Source: Stramonita haemastoma
Lineage: Eukaryota > Mollusca > Gastropoda > Neogastropoda > Muricidae
Length of the DNA stretch: 17,500 nt
NCBI GenBank assembly: GCA_030674155.1
Contig: CM060337.1
Span: 38,072,452-38,089,951 of the forward strand
Reading direction: 5' to 3'
A program made the translations under genes and the position numbers. Shown here one piece after another: positions 8,448-17,500 of this stretch. The notes below the pieces were generated by a model. The model was not told the DNA's origin. It saw only the letters and a list, made by a program, of their open reading frames with translations, and ran no database searches. Each line of letters opens with the position of its first letter. Position 1 is the first letter of the stretch.

Positions 8448-8706
8448 CTGTCACACAGCGTTTGTCAGGTTAGTTGTATGTGATCATCAACTTGCGGTGA
8501 CAACATGATGCATGGTGCAATATTGCTCTTTCAAAACCAAACACAATGTATTTTACATGCAAACATTGGGTATGCTTAGTGGTTTTTTTTTTGGTTTTTT
8601 TTACTGTTGGCATATGAAGACATGGTGTCAGTTTGTGGTGGCTTTCTGATGAAGTTGTGATGAACATACATAATAACAGCCTGACTGCAAGATTTGTTGA
8701 TGAAAG

Positions 8707-8752
8707 TGTGTGTGAGAATGTGTAAGTGATTAGTGTGTGTGTGTGTGTAAGA

Positions 8753-8840
<88 letters not shown>

Positions 8841-8868
8841 GTGTGTGTGTACATGTGCATGTATGTTC
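8707..8868. repeat. (GT)n microsatellite
   Basis: About 160 bp of GT repeat with AA and C interruptions, in the intron between exons A and B. In gene sense it is (CA)n about 260 nt upstream of the exon B acceptor. Confidence 0.97.
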
Positions 8869-9242
8869 AACATCTAAATCTCAAAATAGTTTCTTTTTTG
8901 TGGTCTGCTACATCACAAAGTAGTCTTAACACAAGATGCTATACATTACATAAAGTTCTTTGCATTCAACATATATTTTCTAAATCACTTCATTAAAGAG
9001 ATCCAGAATTTATTAAAAAAACCAAAACAACAAACAACCTACATAATGTTTTGGAGTAATTGTATGAAAACTTTCAAAATTAAACAAATAAGCAGCAACA
9101 TATTAACTAATAAGAAAGAATGAAAAAACAATTTCTTTTTTCATTTTGGATTTTTTTCCTTTGTGAAATATTTTTGAAGGGAAGTCTGCATGTTCAGTTT
9201 TTAAGATTTTACTTTGTTTCATTCAGTCTGTCTTGGTTTTTA

Positions 9243-9245
<3 letters not shown>
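8869..9245. other. Intron between exons A and B, AT-rich part
   Basis: AT-rich stretch with A- and T-runs. No exon, RNA gene or repeat family recognised on either strand. Confidence 0.5.
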
Positions 9246-9309
<64 letters not shown>

Positions 9310-9415
9310 GCGTGTGTGTGTCCTGTGTGTGTGCGTGCGTGCATGTGTGCATGCATGCTTGTGCAGGCAATACATAAAAGATACATGTGTGTGCACGTGC
9401 GCATGTACATGCATG
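9246..9415. repeat. (GT)n microsatellite with GCATGC-rich flank
   Basis: GT repeat to about 9340, then CGTGCGTGCATG-type variants and a second GTGCACGTGCGCATGTACATG patch. Alternating purine-pyrimidine throughout. Confidence 0.92.
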
Positions 9416-9593
9416 CATAAGATCCAATACACAAAAGATCTGCTCTGTGACAGGCAAAAGTGATGAAGATATCCATTATCCTCGATATATTAAAAAAAAA
9501 AAAATCCCCACCACCACCAACAAAACAAATATTCAGGATCTGGCCTGAACCACAACAACAGACAAACACGGACATGTTGTGACAATCGACAAA

Positions 9594-9760
9594 CAACGAC
9601 AACAACAACAACAACACACAAGTGGCACAGCACTATCTGCACTATGCCATATTCACACTGGCAGTGAGCATGCCTCTGGTGAGCATGGTGGCGTGGCAGT
9701 GAGTCAACGAGCAGTGAGCAAGCTGGTGGTGGTGGTGGTGGTGGTGGTGGTGGGGGGGGG
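9594..9760. repeat. (ACA)n tract, CAGTGAGCA-rich block and (GGT)n/G-run
   Basis: ACA triplets at about 9598-9616, repeated CAGTGAGCA-like strings to 9722, then (GGT)n from 9724 running into nine or more Gs ending at 9760. The G-rich end could form a quadruplex on the plus strand. Confidence 0.8.
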
Positions 9761-9785
9761 TCATGAACCAAAGGCACCTCACACT

Positions 9786-10640
9786 GACCAAGTCAGTAGT
9801 GAGCACAAACGGTCAGTCAGTGGGTCGGTCAGTTGGTCAGTGAGCAAAGAGGGCATAAAAGCCATGAAGACAAGACAGTCACACAGGGACAGAAAGCAGG
9901 GATCTCGCACTGACCAAGTCAGCAGTGAGCACAGTCAGTCAATTGGTCAGTCAGTCAGTCAGTCAGTCAGTCAGTCAGTCAGTCAGAAAAGAGGGCATAA
10001 TAGCCATGAAGACAAGACAGCCACACAAGGACAAAAGGCAAAGGGACAGGCCGTGTGTCTTACATGGGGACAGACAGGCCGTGTGTCATGCAAGGGAACA
10101 GACAGGCCGTGTGTCATGCAAGGGGACAGACAGGCCGTGTGTCATGCAAGGGGACAGACAGGCCGTGTGTCATGCAAGGGGACAGACAGGCCGTGTGTCA
10201 TGCAAGGGGACAGACAGGCCGTGTGTCATGCAAGGGGACAGACAGGCCGTGTGTCATGCAAGGGGACAGACAGGCTGTGTGTCATGCAAGGGGACAGGCC
10301 ATGTGTCATGCAAGGGGACAGGCCATGTGTCATGCAAGGGGCAGGCTGTGTGTCATGCAAGAGGATAGGCCGTATCATGCAGGGCAGTGGGTCAGTCAGT
10401 CAGTCAGCAAAGAGGGCATAACAGCCATGAAGACAAGACAGCCACACAAAGGACAGAAAGCAAAGAGGACAGGCCGTGTCATGCAGGGCAGAGGGTCAAT
10501 CAGTAGGTCAGTGAGTGGGTCAGTGAGTGGGTCAGTCAGTCAGTCAGTGAGTCAGTCAGCAAAGAGGGCATAACAGCCATGAAGACAAGACAGCCACACA
10601 AGAAAGGACAGAAACCAAGGCACACAGGCCGTGTGTCATG
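9786..10640. repeat. Nested composite minisatellite next to exon A
   Basis: Four copies of a block reading AGAGGGCATAACAGCCATGA followed by AGACAAGACAGCCACACA, at about 9847, 9987, 10410 and 10560. Each is preceded by a (CAGT)n tract (longest about 9925-9984). After copy 2 comes an inner array of a unit starting GACAGGCCGTGTGTCATGCA and ending AGGGGACA. The inner array has eight 28-bp units (starts 10045, 10073, 10101, 10129, 10157, 10185, 10213, 10241), then about four shorter, about 24-bp units that have lost one GACA (10269, 10293, 10317, about 10341). Single inner units also follow copies 3 and 4. The long frames here are artefacts of the repeat. Confidence 0.92.
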
Positions 10641-10721
10641 CAAGGGGCAGCAGTGCTAGCAGTGCACAGAAGCCACCACCCCCTCCCCTCAGCACACCAC
10701 CACCACCACTGTGCCTGTCAC

Positions 10722-11063
10722 CTCTCTCCACTGCAGCACTCTCCTCCTTCTCAGCCTCAGCCCCCTGACGGCTGCTGCAGATGCTGTTGCTGCTGCCTGT
10801 GGAGGCTGTCTCACCCGTGTGTGGGGAGGGGGCCGCTGCTGTTTTGCTGTCCTGGGTCCCGGGTCCCCCGGCTGTGCGAGCAGAGTGGCTGTCCCTGAAG
10901 GTGTCCTGTTGGCGCTGTTGCGCTGCCGACACCTCCAGCAGGTGAGGTCGTGACGGGGGTCGGCGGTCCAGAGGTGTGATGCTGCTGGAAGGTGTGATCT
11001 GGGAACGCACGAATTCGTCCACGCCTGATGTTGTTGGTGCTGTGCTGCTGTCCGGTACAGGTC
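10722..11063 (-). CDS. Exon A, internal coding exon of an unrecognised gene (disordered region)
   Basis: Coding exon of 342 nt (114 codons), phase 1 in and phase 1 out. On the minus strand the acceptor is CACTCACAG followed by GACCTG, and the donor is GAGAG followed by GTGACA. The frame is open throughout and reads on from PVPDSSTAPTTSGVDEFVRS. The product is rich in Ser, Thr, Ala, Pro and Gly with scattered charge (for example RRPPSRPHLLEVSAAQQRQQ and later AEAEKEESAAVERG). This suggests an intrinsically disordered segment, not a folded domain. GC content is clearly higher than in the flanking introns. No in-frame ATG starts the exon; the first plausible in-frame start is only a GTG, so the real start codon must be in an upstream exon. 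No family was recognised. The exon call rests on splice sites, phase agreement with exon B and composition. Confidence 0.75.
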
Positions 11064-11380
11064 CTGTGAGTGAGAACCAGGGTTTATTTATTTATTTATT
11101 TTATATATTTTTGCAACAGAGTGGACATATTTGATGTCCCATCTCTGCACAAACCTTGAGAACACGGCACAGCCGGACAGTTTTGAATGTGACCTCTAAA
11201 AACAAGGTTGCATAAATATAGTTCACCATGAAGGCGAAGTGTGTGCAACGGAGGGTTTTCGACCACTACCCAAGGAAACAGAGCATCAACAATTCACAGG
11301 TGTGTCTCTGAATAGAAACACGGCACTGTGATTGTTGCGCTATGATCGCATGGGAGGTAATCTACTTACCACCCCATCAC
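11064..11380. other. Sequence upstream of exon A, possible dispersed repeat
   Basis: A TTTA-rich tract (about 11082-11110), then a GC-balanced segment (about 11150-11360) with a short plus-strand frame starting MKAKCVQRRVFDHYPRKQ. It looks like part of a dispersed repeat, not a gene: no splice-site pairs or long frame. GTGAGTGAGAACCAGGGTTT near 11067 resembles GTGAACAAGAACCGGGGTTT near 11444. Confidence 0.35.
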
Positions 11381-11445
11381 ATTTTATTTATTCTTTTATA
11401 CTGAGGATAATGGAATAAGCACTCCTGTGCTTTTTTACATCCAGT
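11381..11445 (-). mobile_element. SINE family 1, 3'-end fragment
   Basis: Tail TTTATTTATTCTTTTATA, GAGGATAATGGAATAAGC, ACTCCTGTGCTTTTTTACAT and CCAGT match the same part of the copy at 7838-8199; truncated at the 5' end of the element. Confidence 0.75.
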
Positions 11446-11487
11446 GAACAAGAACCGGGGTTTATTTACCTTATTAAAAAATTTTTT

Positions 11488-11610
11488 TTATTCTTTTATA
11501 TCGTGGATAATGGGATAAGCACTCATGTGTGTTTTTTTTACATCCTGTCCTTGTGTGTATGTAGTTTTTGTAAATCTTGTCATCTGTTCCCACCGGCACA
11601 CAATAGTGTG
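11488..11610 (-). mobile_element. SINE family 1, 5'-truncated fragment
   Basis: Same order of motifs as the other copies: TTCTTTTATATC, GGATAATGGGATAAGCACTC, GTGTGTATGTAGTTTTTGTA and CATCTGTTCCCACCGGCACA. It stops before the CTTACGAAAAG block. Confidence 0.75.
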
Positions 11611-12071
11611 TTTGTGTTTTATACTGTACAGACTGTCAGGGGAAAGAGGTTCCGTTTGGTGAGAAATAGGGAAGGAATTCTGCTTTAAAACCTTTTTGTT
11701 TCTTTTCCTTTTCCTTTAAAACCTAATGCATGTCACTTTTAGCAAGTGTTATTTATCACTGTTTTTTTTCTTTTCTCAAACTACGTTCTACAGGGTGACA
11801 TGTAGAGAAGCCACATGTCAATGCAAAGTAATATTGATAATGATAAACTGAGATCAGTCTCCCCTAAAATAAGATCCTTTCATCATGAAGATGGAAAAGA
11901 TGTAGAAGAAGACAAGGGCGATGATAAAAAAAAAAGTCCCGTCTTGAATAGCAACTGATGTGTGTTTCTATTCTTCTTGCACCTTAGTTGCCATAGGCAC
12001 ACATCAAAAGGTACACGAACAACTGGGGCCTAGTACTTGTTGTGAGGACACTTGTCATTTATTCTCTTCAA
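11611..12071. other. No feature seen
   Basis: AT-rich sequence with short homopolymers. Short open frames lack splice sites and coding character. Confidence 0.5.
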
Positions 12072-12275
12072 TCAGAACATCTTGCACACACATTAAATCC
12101 TGTTCCACTTTTCGTAAGAGCAGGCCATCATGTGCTGGTGGGAACAGATGACATTTACAAAACTGCATACACACAAGGACTGGATGTAAAAAAGCACAAG
12201 AGTGCTTATCCCATTATCCTTGATATAAAAGAATAAAATAAAATAAAATATAAATAAATAAATAAAAAACAATCT
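12072..12275 (+). mobile_element. SINE family 1, 5'-truncated copy in opposite orientation
   Basis: Reads in element sense on plus: CAGAACATCTTGCACACACA, TTAAATCCTGTTCCAC, TTTTCGTAAGAG, GGGAACAGATGACATTTACA, AAAAGCACAAGAGTGC, TTATCCCATTATCCTTGATA. It ends in TAAAAGAATAAAATAAAA followed by AAATA repeats. This copy best defines the 3' tail. Confidence 0.8.
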
Positions 12276-12830
12276 TTGATGCCCTGTGTGCTGAGAAACA
12301 AGGGCGCATAACCCACACTGGCCTCCAGTTATCTGCCTTTGTTCAGGCGCTAAGGTTTATTCATGGCCTTGTTTATCTCTTGACCTGTGACAACTTCGTG
12401 ACAATGTCATCATGACGGACCTGAAGAGACAACAACACATCATGCTCCCTTCCTTGCAACATGTACAGTGTTCAGATATTCCTAACTGTTATATGTCACA
12501 TTTTTCTGCGTGAAACAATGCCTTTACTTCCATTTAACGTACATAGGATAACTCAAGACTAAAAAGTGTGTGGCTTTATATATAATACAAATAGATATGT
12601 ATAGACACACAGTATGAACACATATCATATTGCATTACAAATGAGTTCAAGCCTACAAGTTGACAAGCAATACTGACATAATTCTTGAGCATTCCAGATG
12701 TGGTTCCCAATGCCTCTAATCAGTATAACAGTAACAAGCGTCTTTAAAATGAAACCATCAGTCAACAAAAAAACAACACTATTTCATACCTTGGTTTTAT
12801 GAAAGATAAGGGGCTTCAAAACTTGCGCAA
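12276..12830. other. No gene seen; possible very decayed repeat
   Basis: AT-rich. About 12310-12380 contains CACTGGCCTCCAGTTATCTG, which recalls the C-terminal region of some LINE reverse transcriptases, but frames are broken and the likeness is too weak to call. Confidence 0.4.
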
Positions 12831-12853
12831 GTATGTATGTATGTATGTATGTA

Positions 12854-12915
<62 letters not shown>

Positions 12916-12925
12916 CATGTATGTT
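12831..12925. repeat. (GTAT)n-(GT)n microsatellite
   Basis: About eight GTAT units, then about 27 GT units, then GTATGCATGTATG. Confidence 0.95.
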
Positions 12926-13041
12926 TATATGTGTGTCTATACATTAGTTACACTAAAGCAAACCAATTGATATACACTTTTAGTTTACCTGCAAAAAACT
13001 TTAAGAATCCCACACTAATGTACATTATGTAGGAATATGTG

Positions 13042-13043
<2 letters not shown>

Positions 13044-13118
<75 letters not shown>
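13044..13118. repeat. (CA)n microsatellite
   Basis: About 37 uninterrupted CA units, in the opposite orientation to the neighbouring GT array at 12859-12912, so the two can pair as a large inverted repeat. Confidence 0.97.
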
Positions 13119-13123
<5 letters not shown>

Positions 13124-13558
13124 TGCACTGCTTATTCGATGTACCATCTGGAAATAAAAGTTTGACTTAACTTGACTTGACAAACCAACATTGATCCCTT
13201 ATAAAATAAAACAAAAATACGTCTATCAAGTACATAAAAAAAACCACTGCTGAAAATGATATTCTGCACATTAAGACTGACAACTGACTCAAGCACTGAC
13301 CAGAGAGGTATCTCTAGCTTAAACCCTTCATTACACGCACACTGCACAATTATTAATCAACAAATACGTGCCACTTTTACAAATTAAGCATAGTTTTGTA
13401 ATATTATTCCTAAATCATCTGTCAGTAGGGAGTAAGGGTGCTAACTTCAGTCCAGTGGTTCTCAAAGCACTCACGCAGTCATTTTTACACACACTGCCAC
13501 AGTCTGACACAGATATGAATCAAATTAACTGTTATGTGATTGTACAGATTTCTTAAAC
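13119..13558. other. No feature seen
   Basis: AT-rich; contains a near-palindromic CTTAACTTGACTTGAC run (about 13166-13181). No exon or RNA gene supported. Confidence 0.45.
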
Positions 13559-14035
13559 AATATCACAGGCAGCTGAACCTTTGTGAGATCATACACATTT
13601 CCAAAAGAACATCACAGATAACTTGTATATGATCACACACATTTCAAAAAGAACATCACAGCTAAAACTTTTTTTTGGTGATCATACACATTTCCAAAAG
13701 AACATCACAGATAACTTTTTTTTTATGATCAAACACATTTCTGAAAGAACATCACAAATTACATTTATATGATCACACACATTTCCAAAAGAACATAACA
13801 GATAACTTTTATATAATCACACACATTTCCAAAAGAACATCACAGATAACTTAACCTTTATACGAACATACACATTTCCAAAAGGACATTACAGACAACC
13901 AAACCTTTATGTGAACACACACATGCCTGAAAGGACAGCCCATAAAATCTAACCTTTTTTTATGAACATACACATTTCCAAAAGAACATCACAGATAACT
14001 TAACTTTTTATGATCATACACATTTCTAAAAGAAC
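13559..14035 (+). repeat. AT-rich tandem repeat, 44-51 bp unit, about 10 copies
   Basis: Unit core ATCATACACATTTCCAAAAG followed by AACATCACAGATAACTT and a variable T/A-rich spacer. Ten copies start between 13588 and 14014; the conserved part is about 35 bp and length differences lie in the spacer. A partial unit precedes it at 13559. Copies 7 and 8 are the most diverged. Confidence 0.93.
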
Positions 14036-14093
14036 TTGTCAACACTTTCTTCATTCTTACATTATGTGCAATGCTGATGGATCCAATAATGAA

Positions 14094-14146
14094 CAGACAG
14101 ACAGACAGGCAGGCAGGCAGGCAGACAGACAGACAGGCAGGCAGGC

Positions 14147-14190
<44 letters not shown>
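14094..14190. repeat. (GACA)n/(GGCA)n microsatellite
   Basis: Alternating blocks of GACA and GGCA tetranucleotides, ending in about eight pure GACA units. Confidence 0.96.
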
Positions 14191-14191
<1 letters not shown>

Positions 14192-14415
14192 TATGATGAT
14201 GGAGAGTGAGATTGGAGGGAGAGGACAGCACTCGGTCTTCTATCAACTGTGAAGAGTAGACTGCTGCAGAAGGCCTAACTCAACTCCACAAATGACAAAA
14301 CTGCATGACCAATGTCACAACAATATCTAGGGCTTTTCTTTAATTGCTACTTTTGTTTAACTAAAAAAAAAACACACACCAAAAAACCACACACACAACA
14401 AAACCTAACAAGTTT

Positions 14416-14449
14416 ACACACACACACACACTCAAGCACGCACACGCAT

Positions 14450-14515
<66 letters not shown>
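14416..14515. repeat. (CA)n microsatellite
   Basis: CA repeat with an internal CAAGCACGCACACGCATGCG patch, then about 33 pure CA units. Confidence 0.96.
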
Positions 14516-14518
<3 letters not shown>

Positions 14519-16116
14519 GGACTAACTGATGGCAATCAAATTTACCATAACACACAGATTCTCCGTAACAATCAACACACCAACCCACAGGCTTATACAG
14601 AGTATTCCAAACCACTTGAAGCCATCAGATATACAGAAAATAAACTATTTTTATGGATGGTAACTCAAAAATTACATACAGGTATATGAGAGAAGATTAT
14701 TTTGTAGTTAAATGAAAATGGGAGAAGAATATGCATTCTAGAGTTTGGACTAGAAGCTTTGTAGGTATTTTATATTTGGTGTTTAAAAAAAAAAAGACCA
14801 AACTAATGAGAAAAAAGGCACTATGATATTGACTCTATGGGTTGGGGAGAAGAGAGAGGCCAAGCAGGAGGGACCCCCGACACACACACACATACAAACA
14901 CAGGAAAGAGGGAGAGGGAGACAGAGTGAGGGGCAGAGTGGAGAAAGGGAGAGGTGGGGGGTGGAGTGGGAAGGGAGAAGAAAATACCAGCTGAAGACAG
15001 ACTACAGATGTGACACATCTGAAGAAGACAGATGTGAATAAACTAATGCAAAAAGCTTTTCAGTCTTGGGATATCAATGCATCTATATGTTTTTAACTAT
15101 AAAAAAACCCCAAACAACCTAATATTCATCTATAAGTTTCTAAAATATCACAATCTTTCCAATTCAGAATTTCTTACATCCATATGACGTACAGTCATGA
15201 GCTAACACTTAAAAAAAACCACAACCTTACAAAACCAATCTTTAAAACAAAGCCACTCAGTTTTAAACGATCAGAGTGAATGTGTACACATTCCTATCAT
15301 CTTTGAAACAGGCCTGATTGTTAGGTACTGTTGATAGAAGTTTACAAAGTCCACATAGGATGATGGATCATCCATTCCTTGTGACATAGTAATATTTCAG
15401 GAAAAAACCCCTATTCACACATCTGGAAGAACTACAGTACATTCTAAACTTAACTCTGTTCACAATTAACACAATTTTCAAATCAAATAACTCTCAAATT
15501 TACAAATTTGAAAAAGAATGAAAACAAAACAAAACCCAAAACATTCAAAGCAATAATAATGGTTTCCTCTCTGCTTGACATCTTTTTCTTCAAATTCAGA
15601 TACAAAAATTAATCTCAAACGTATTCATTTTAAGCAAAAGAAGATTTTTCTTCCCAAAGTACGAATATGATTTTTTTTTTTCCTGATTAACTTTCAATAC
15701 CTTTCTTCACAATTTCGCCAACATTTGACAGTATCTGACTTAAATAATCATTCACATTGACATTTCAAAAGATAAGAACAATCTATCTAAACAGAAAAAG
15801 AAAGAAAGAAAGAAAGAAAAGCTCAACTGCAGTTTGATCTAAACCTGCTATACATCAACGGTAGGAAACGCGTGCAGACTAGCCAGATACAAAGCTGAGG
15901 ACGTCAGCACTGCTACCGAGACCCATACAGACCATTCTCCCATTTCACACGTCCTGTGCTACAAATGCCGACCTTACTCTAACCCCATCGTCATTCACAC
16001 AGCTCAAAGGGTCAGCAGAACAAGACGTTCACAGAAAGAGTGGGTACAGGGGAAAGGCAGTTGTGAAGACTTTCCTTTCCAGCTGTTGGGTTCTTTTCAT
16101 GATTCATCCATTGATG
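14516..16116. other. 1.6 kb without a supported gene
   Basis: Mostly AT-rich. It contains a purine-rich plus-strand block (about 14850-14995, GAGAGGGAGA-like), a palindrome CAGATGTGACACATCTG (about 15006-15022) and (AAAG)n at about 15795-15820. A more GC-balanced segment (about 15840-16060) is open in one plus frame after a TAG near 15875 and runs into the tandem array. It has no clear start or splice pattern. Confidence 0.4.
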
Positions 16117-16585
16117 GAGTGTGGGGACAGTATAGCCCTAGGAACTCTACTCTGTTACCCCTACATGCCAATGACCAGGGTCCACACACAACTCTCTTCC
16201 TTAATAAAGGAGTGTGGAGTCTGTATAGCCCTAGGTAGAAACTCCACTCTGTTACCCCTACATGCCAATGACCAGGGTCCACACACAACTCTCTTACTTA
16301 ATAAAGGAGTGTGGAGTCTGTATAGCCCTAGGTAGAAACTCTACTCTGTCACCACATGCCAATGACCAGCATCTGCACACAACTCTCTTTATTACTGAAG
16401 GGTGTGGAGACAGTAAATGCTTAGCTAGAAACTCCACTCTGTTACCCCCACATGCCAATGACCAGGATCCACACACAACTCTCTTCCTTAATAAAGGAGT
16501 GTGGGGACAGTTAAGCCCTCAATAGAACTTCACACTGTTCCCACATGCCAATAACCAGGGTCCACACACAAACCTCTCTACTTCC
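16117..16585 (+). repeat. Tandem repeat, 93-97 bp unit, five copies
   Basis: Units start at 16117, 16210, 16307, 16400 and 16497. The core is GAGTGTGGAGTCTGTATAGC, CCTAGGTAGAAACTCCACTC, TGTTACCCCTACATGCCAAT, GACCAGGGTCCACACACAAC and TCTCTTCCTTAATAAAG. Copies are mostly similar with small indels; the last is partial. Open frames here come from the repeat. Confidence 0.92.
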
Positions 16586-16679
16586 TGAGGATTCGCTGGA
16601 GTATGGCACTGAATTTTTCAGGCCCTGTCTCTTGTGCAAGTTAAACCTGGCAGAGCCCATCCCTCTGCAGCTACAGGCT

Positions 16680-16752
16680 GCATGCTGGGTGAATCTGTGT
16701 TCCTATAACCCACCAAATGCTGGCATGAGTTATGGGATCTTTAATATGAGAT
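16680..16752 (-). mobile_element. Dispersed repeat body, fragment related to 6960-7170
   Basis: Shares GCTGGGT, AACCCACC.AATGCTG.CATGA and TTA..GG.TCTTTAAT in the same order as 7071-7135; truncated on both sides. Confidence 0.5.
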
Positions 16753-17043
16753 GAAACCAACTTTACAACTGATTCTATCTACACAAGGAGAGACAGAAAA
16801 AAAGATATGTTGACATGCATGCATGCGCACAAGTGTTTGTGGATAAGCTGAATTGGCTTCTCCCCCTCCTGTCCAAAAAAAAAAAAGAAAAAAGAAAAAG
16901 AAAAGAGTCTGTTCTCAAGGCTTTGGCCTTTTCCAAAAGTCATGAATTTTCTAAGGACCTGTACTGTATGTGTGGACCCTGATTGTGGCACTACTTCTCA
17001 GTTAAGCACACAAAAACCATCCACAGGAATTTTTGTTAACAAA

Positions 17044-17085
<42 letters not shown>

Positions 17086-17280
17086 GCACGCATAACACAC
17101 ACACAAATGCATGCATGCATGCATACACACACATACACGCACACACAAACACACACACACACGCACACACGCATGCATGCACACACACAGACACACACAC
17201 ACAAACACACACACACACACAAACATGCACACACACAGACATGCGTATGTGTGCTTGAACACACAGACACACATACAGAG
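17044..17280. repeat. (CA)n microsatellite with ATGC and AAAC variants
   Basis: CA repeats broken by CGCGCACGC, (ATGC)n near 17108-17122, ACAAAC and GACAC variants. Alternating purine-pyrimidine over most of its length. Confidence 0.95.
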
Positions 17281-17500
17281 CTTCTTGAACCCCCTTCAGC
17301 CCCCAAAATCTTTATCAGTTAATTCAAAACAAAGCACGAATCTCAATTATTAATCTCGAAAGCACTAGACTCCAATTTAGTCTGCACGGCTGTTAGAAAA
17401 TACTCACCAGTCCATCATTTACCAACACGCCTGAACCACTTCATTAGAAAAACTTTTAAACTCATGAGCGTAACAAGCCATTACTCAACATGGCAAAAAT
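17281..17500. other. Window end, no supported gene
   Basis: AT-rich. A strong minus-strand donor string (GGACTG before GTGAGT, about 17397-17408) is present, but the sequence before it has stops in the phase exon A needs. Confidence 0.35.

Noticed and set aside
9579..10573. Plus-strand frames of 147-280 residues with repeated GRVSCKGTDRPCVMQ-like peptides
   Set aside because: The 28-bp repeat unit reads through all three frames, so the peptides repeat in every frame. No splice sites or start context.
11231..11299. Plus-strand small protein MKAKCVQRRVFDHYPRKQ...
   Set aside because: Short, with no supporting splice partner, and it lies in what looks like a dispersed repeat.
12300..12480. LINE reverse-transcriptase remnant (HWPPV-like peptide)
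   Set aside because: Only a few residues resemble the motif and frames are broken. A translated search would be needed.
16117..16585. Alternating 93/97-bp periods suggesting a dimeric higher-order repeat
   Set aside because: The length differences come from unrelated indels in different places of the units, so the alternation is coincidental.
17397..17460. Upstream exon of the gene ending at a GTGAGT donor on the minus strand
   Set aside because: In phase 1, required by exon A, there is a TGA a few codons before the donor. No convincing acceptor was found. It could be an untranslated exon of something else.

Overview
The window reads as nuclear DNA of an invertebrate animal, most likely a mollusc and possibly a caenogastropod snail. 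The grounds are short exons with GT-AG splice sites in introns of 0.9 to 2.3 kb, several tRNA-derived SINEs, and very abundant (GT/CA)n, (GA/CT)n and (ATT)n microsatellites. There is no bacterial-style gene packing. The taxonomic call is an inference from repeat style, not a database match.

One gene is supported, on the minus strand and running from about 11063 down to about 1749. It has six well-supported internal exons, labelled A to F from 5' to 3': A 10722-11063, B 8316-8447, C 7297-7380, D 6046-6269, E 4517-4595, F 3039-3434. A short candidate exon G lies at 1749-1794 and a weaker candidate exon H at 130-184. Splice phases join consistently (1-1, 1-1, 1-1, 1-2, 2-0, 0-0, 0-1), provided one extra G in a nine-G run of exon D is treated as an indel. 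The predicted part is about 430 residues: a long Ser/Thr/Gly/Ala-rich, probably disordered region (A-D), a heptad-patterned coiled coil across the E/F junction, and another charged, Gly/Ser-rich region. I do not recognise the family, so no gene symbol is given. The start codon lies upstream, probably beyond 17500, and the true 3' end is not resolved.

The rest is intronic or upstream repeat DNA. 375-533 is a fold-back (MITE-like) element. 1881-2160 is an (ATT)n tract attached to a SINE 3' end. 3478-3756, 7838-8199, 11381-11445, 11488-11610 and 12072-12275 are five copies of one tRNA-derived SINE family. 4825-5124 is a second SINE type with perfect 12-bp target-site duplications. 5257-5930 is a large GT/GA mosaic. 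6235-6626 is a tandem triplication of the start of exon D with its splice acceptor. 9786-10640 is a nested composite minisatellite. 13559-14035 and 16117-16585 are two further tandem arrays.

I see no CRISPR array, operon, bacterial mobile element or defence-like system. The most interesting points are the phase-consistent gene model, the poly-G frameshift, the duplicated acceptor region of exon D and the nested minisatellite beside exon A.
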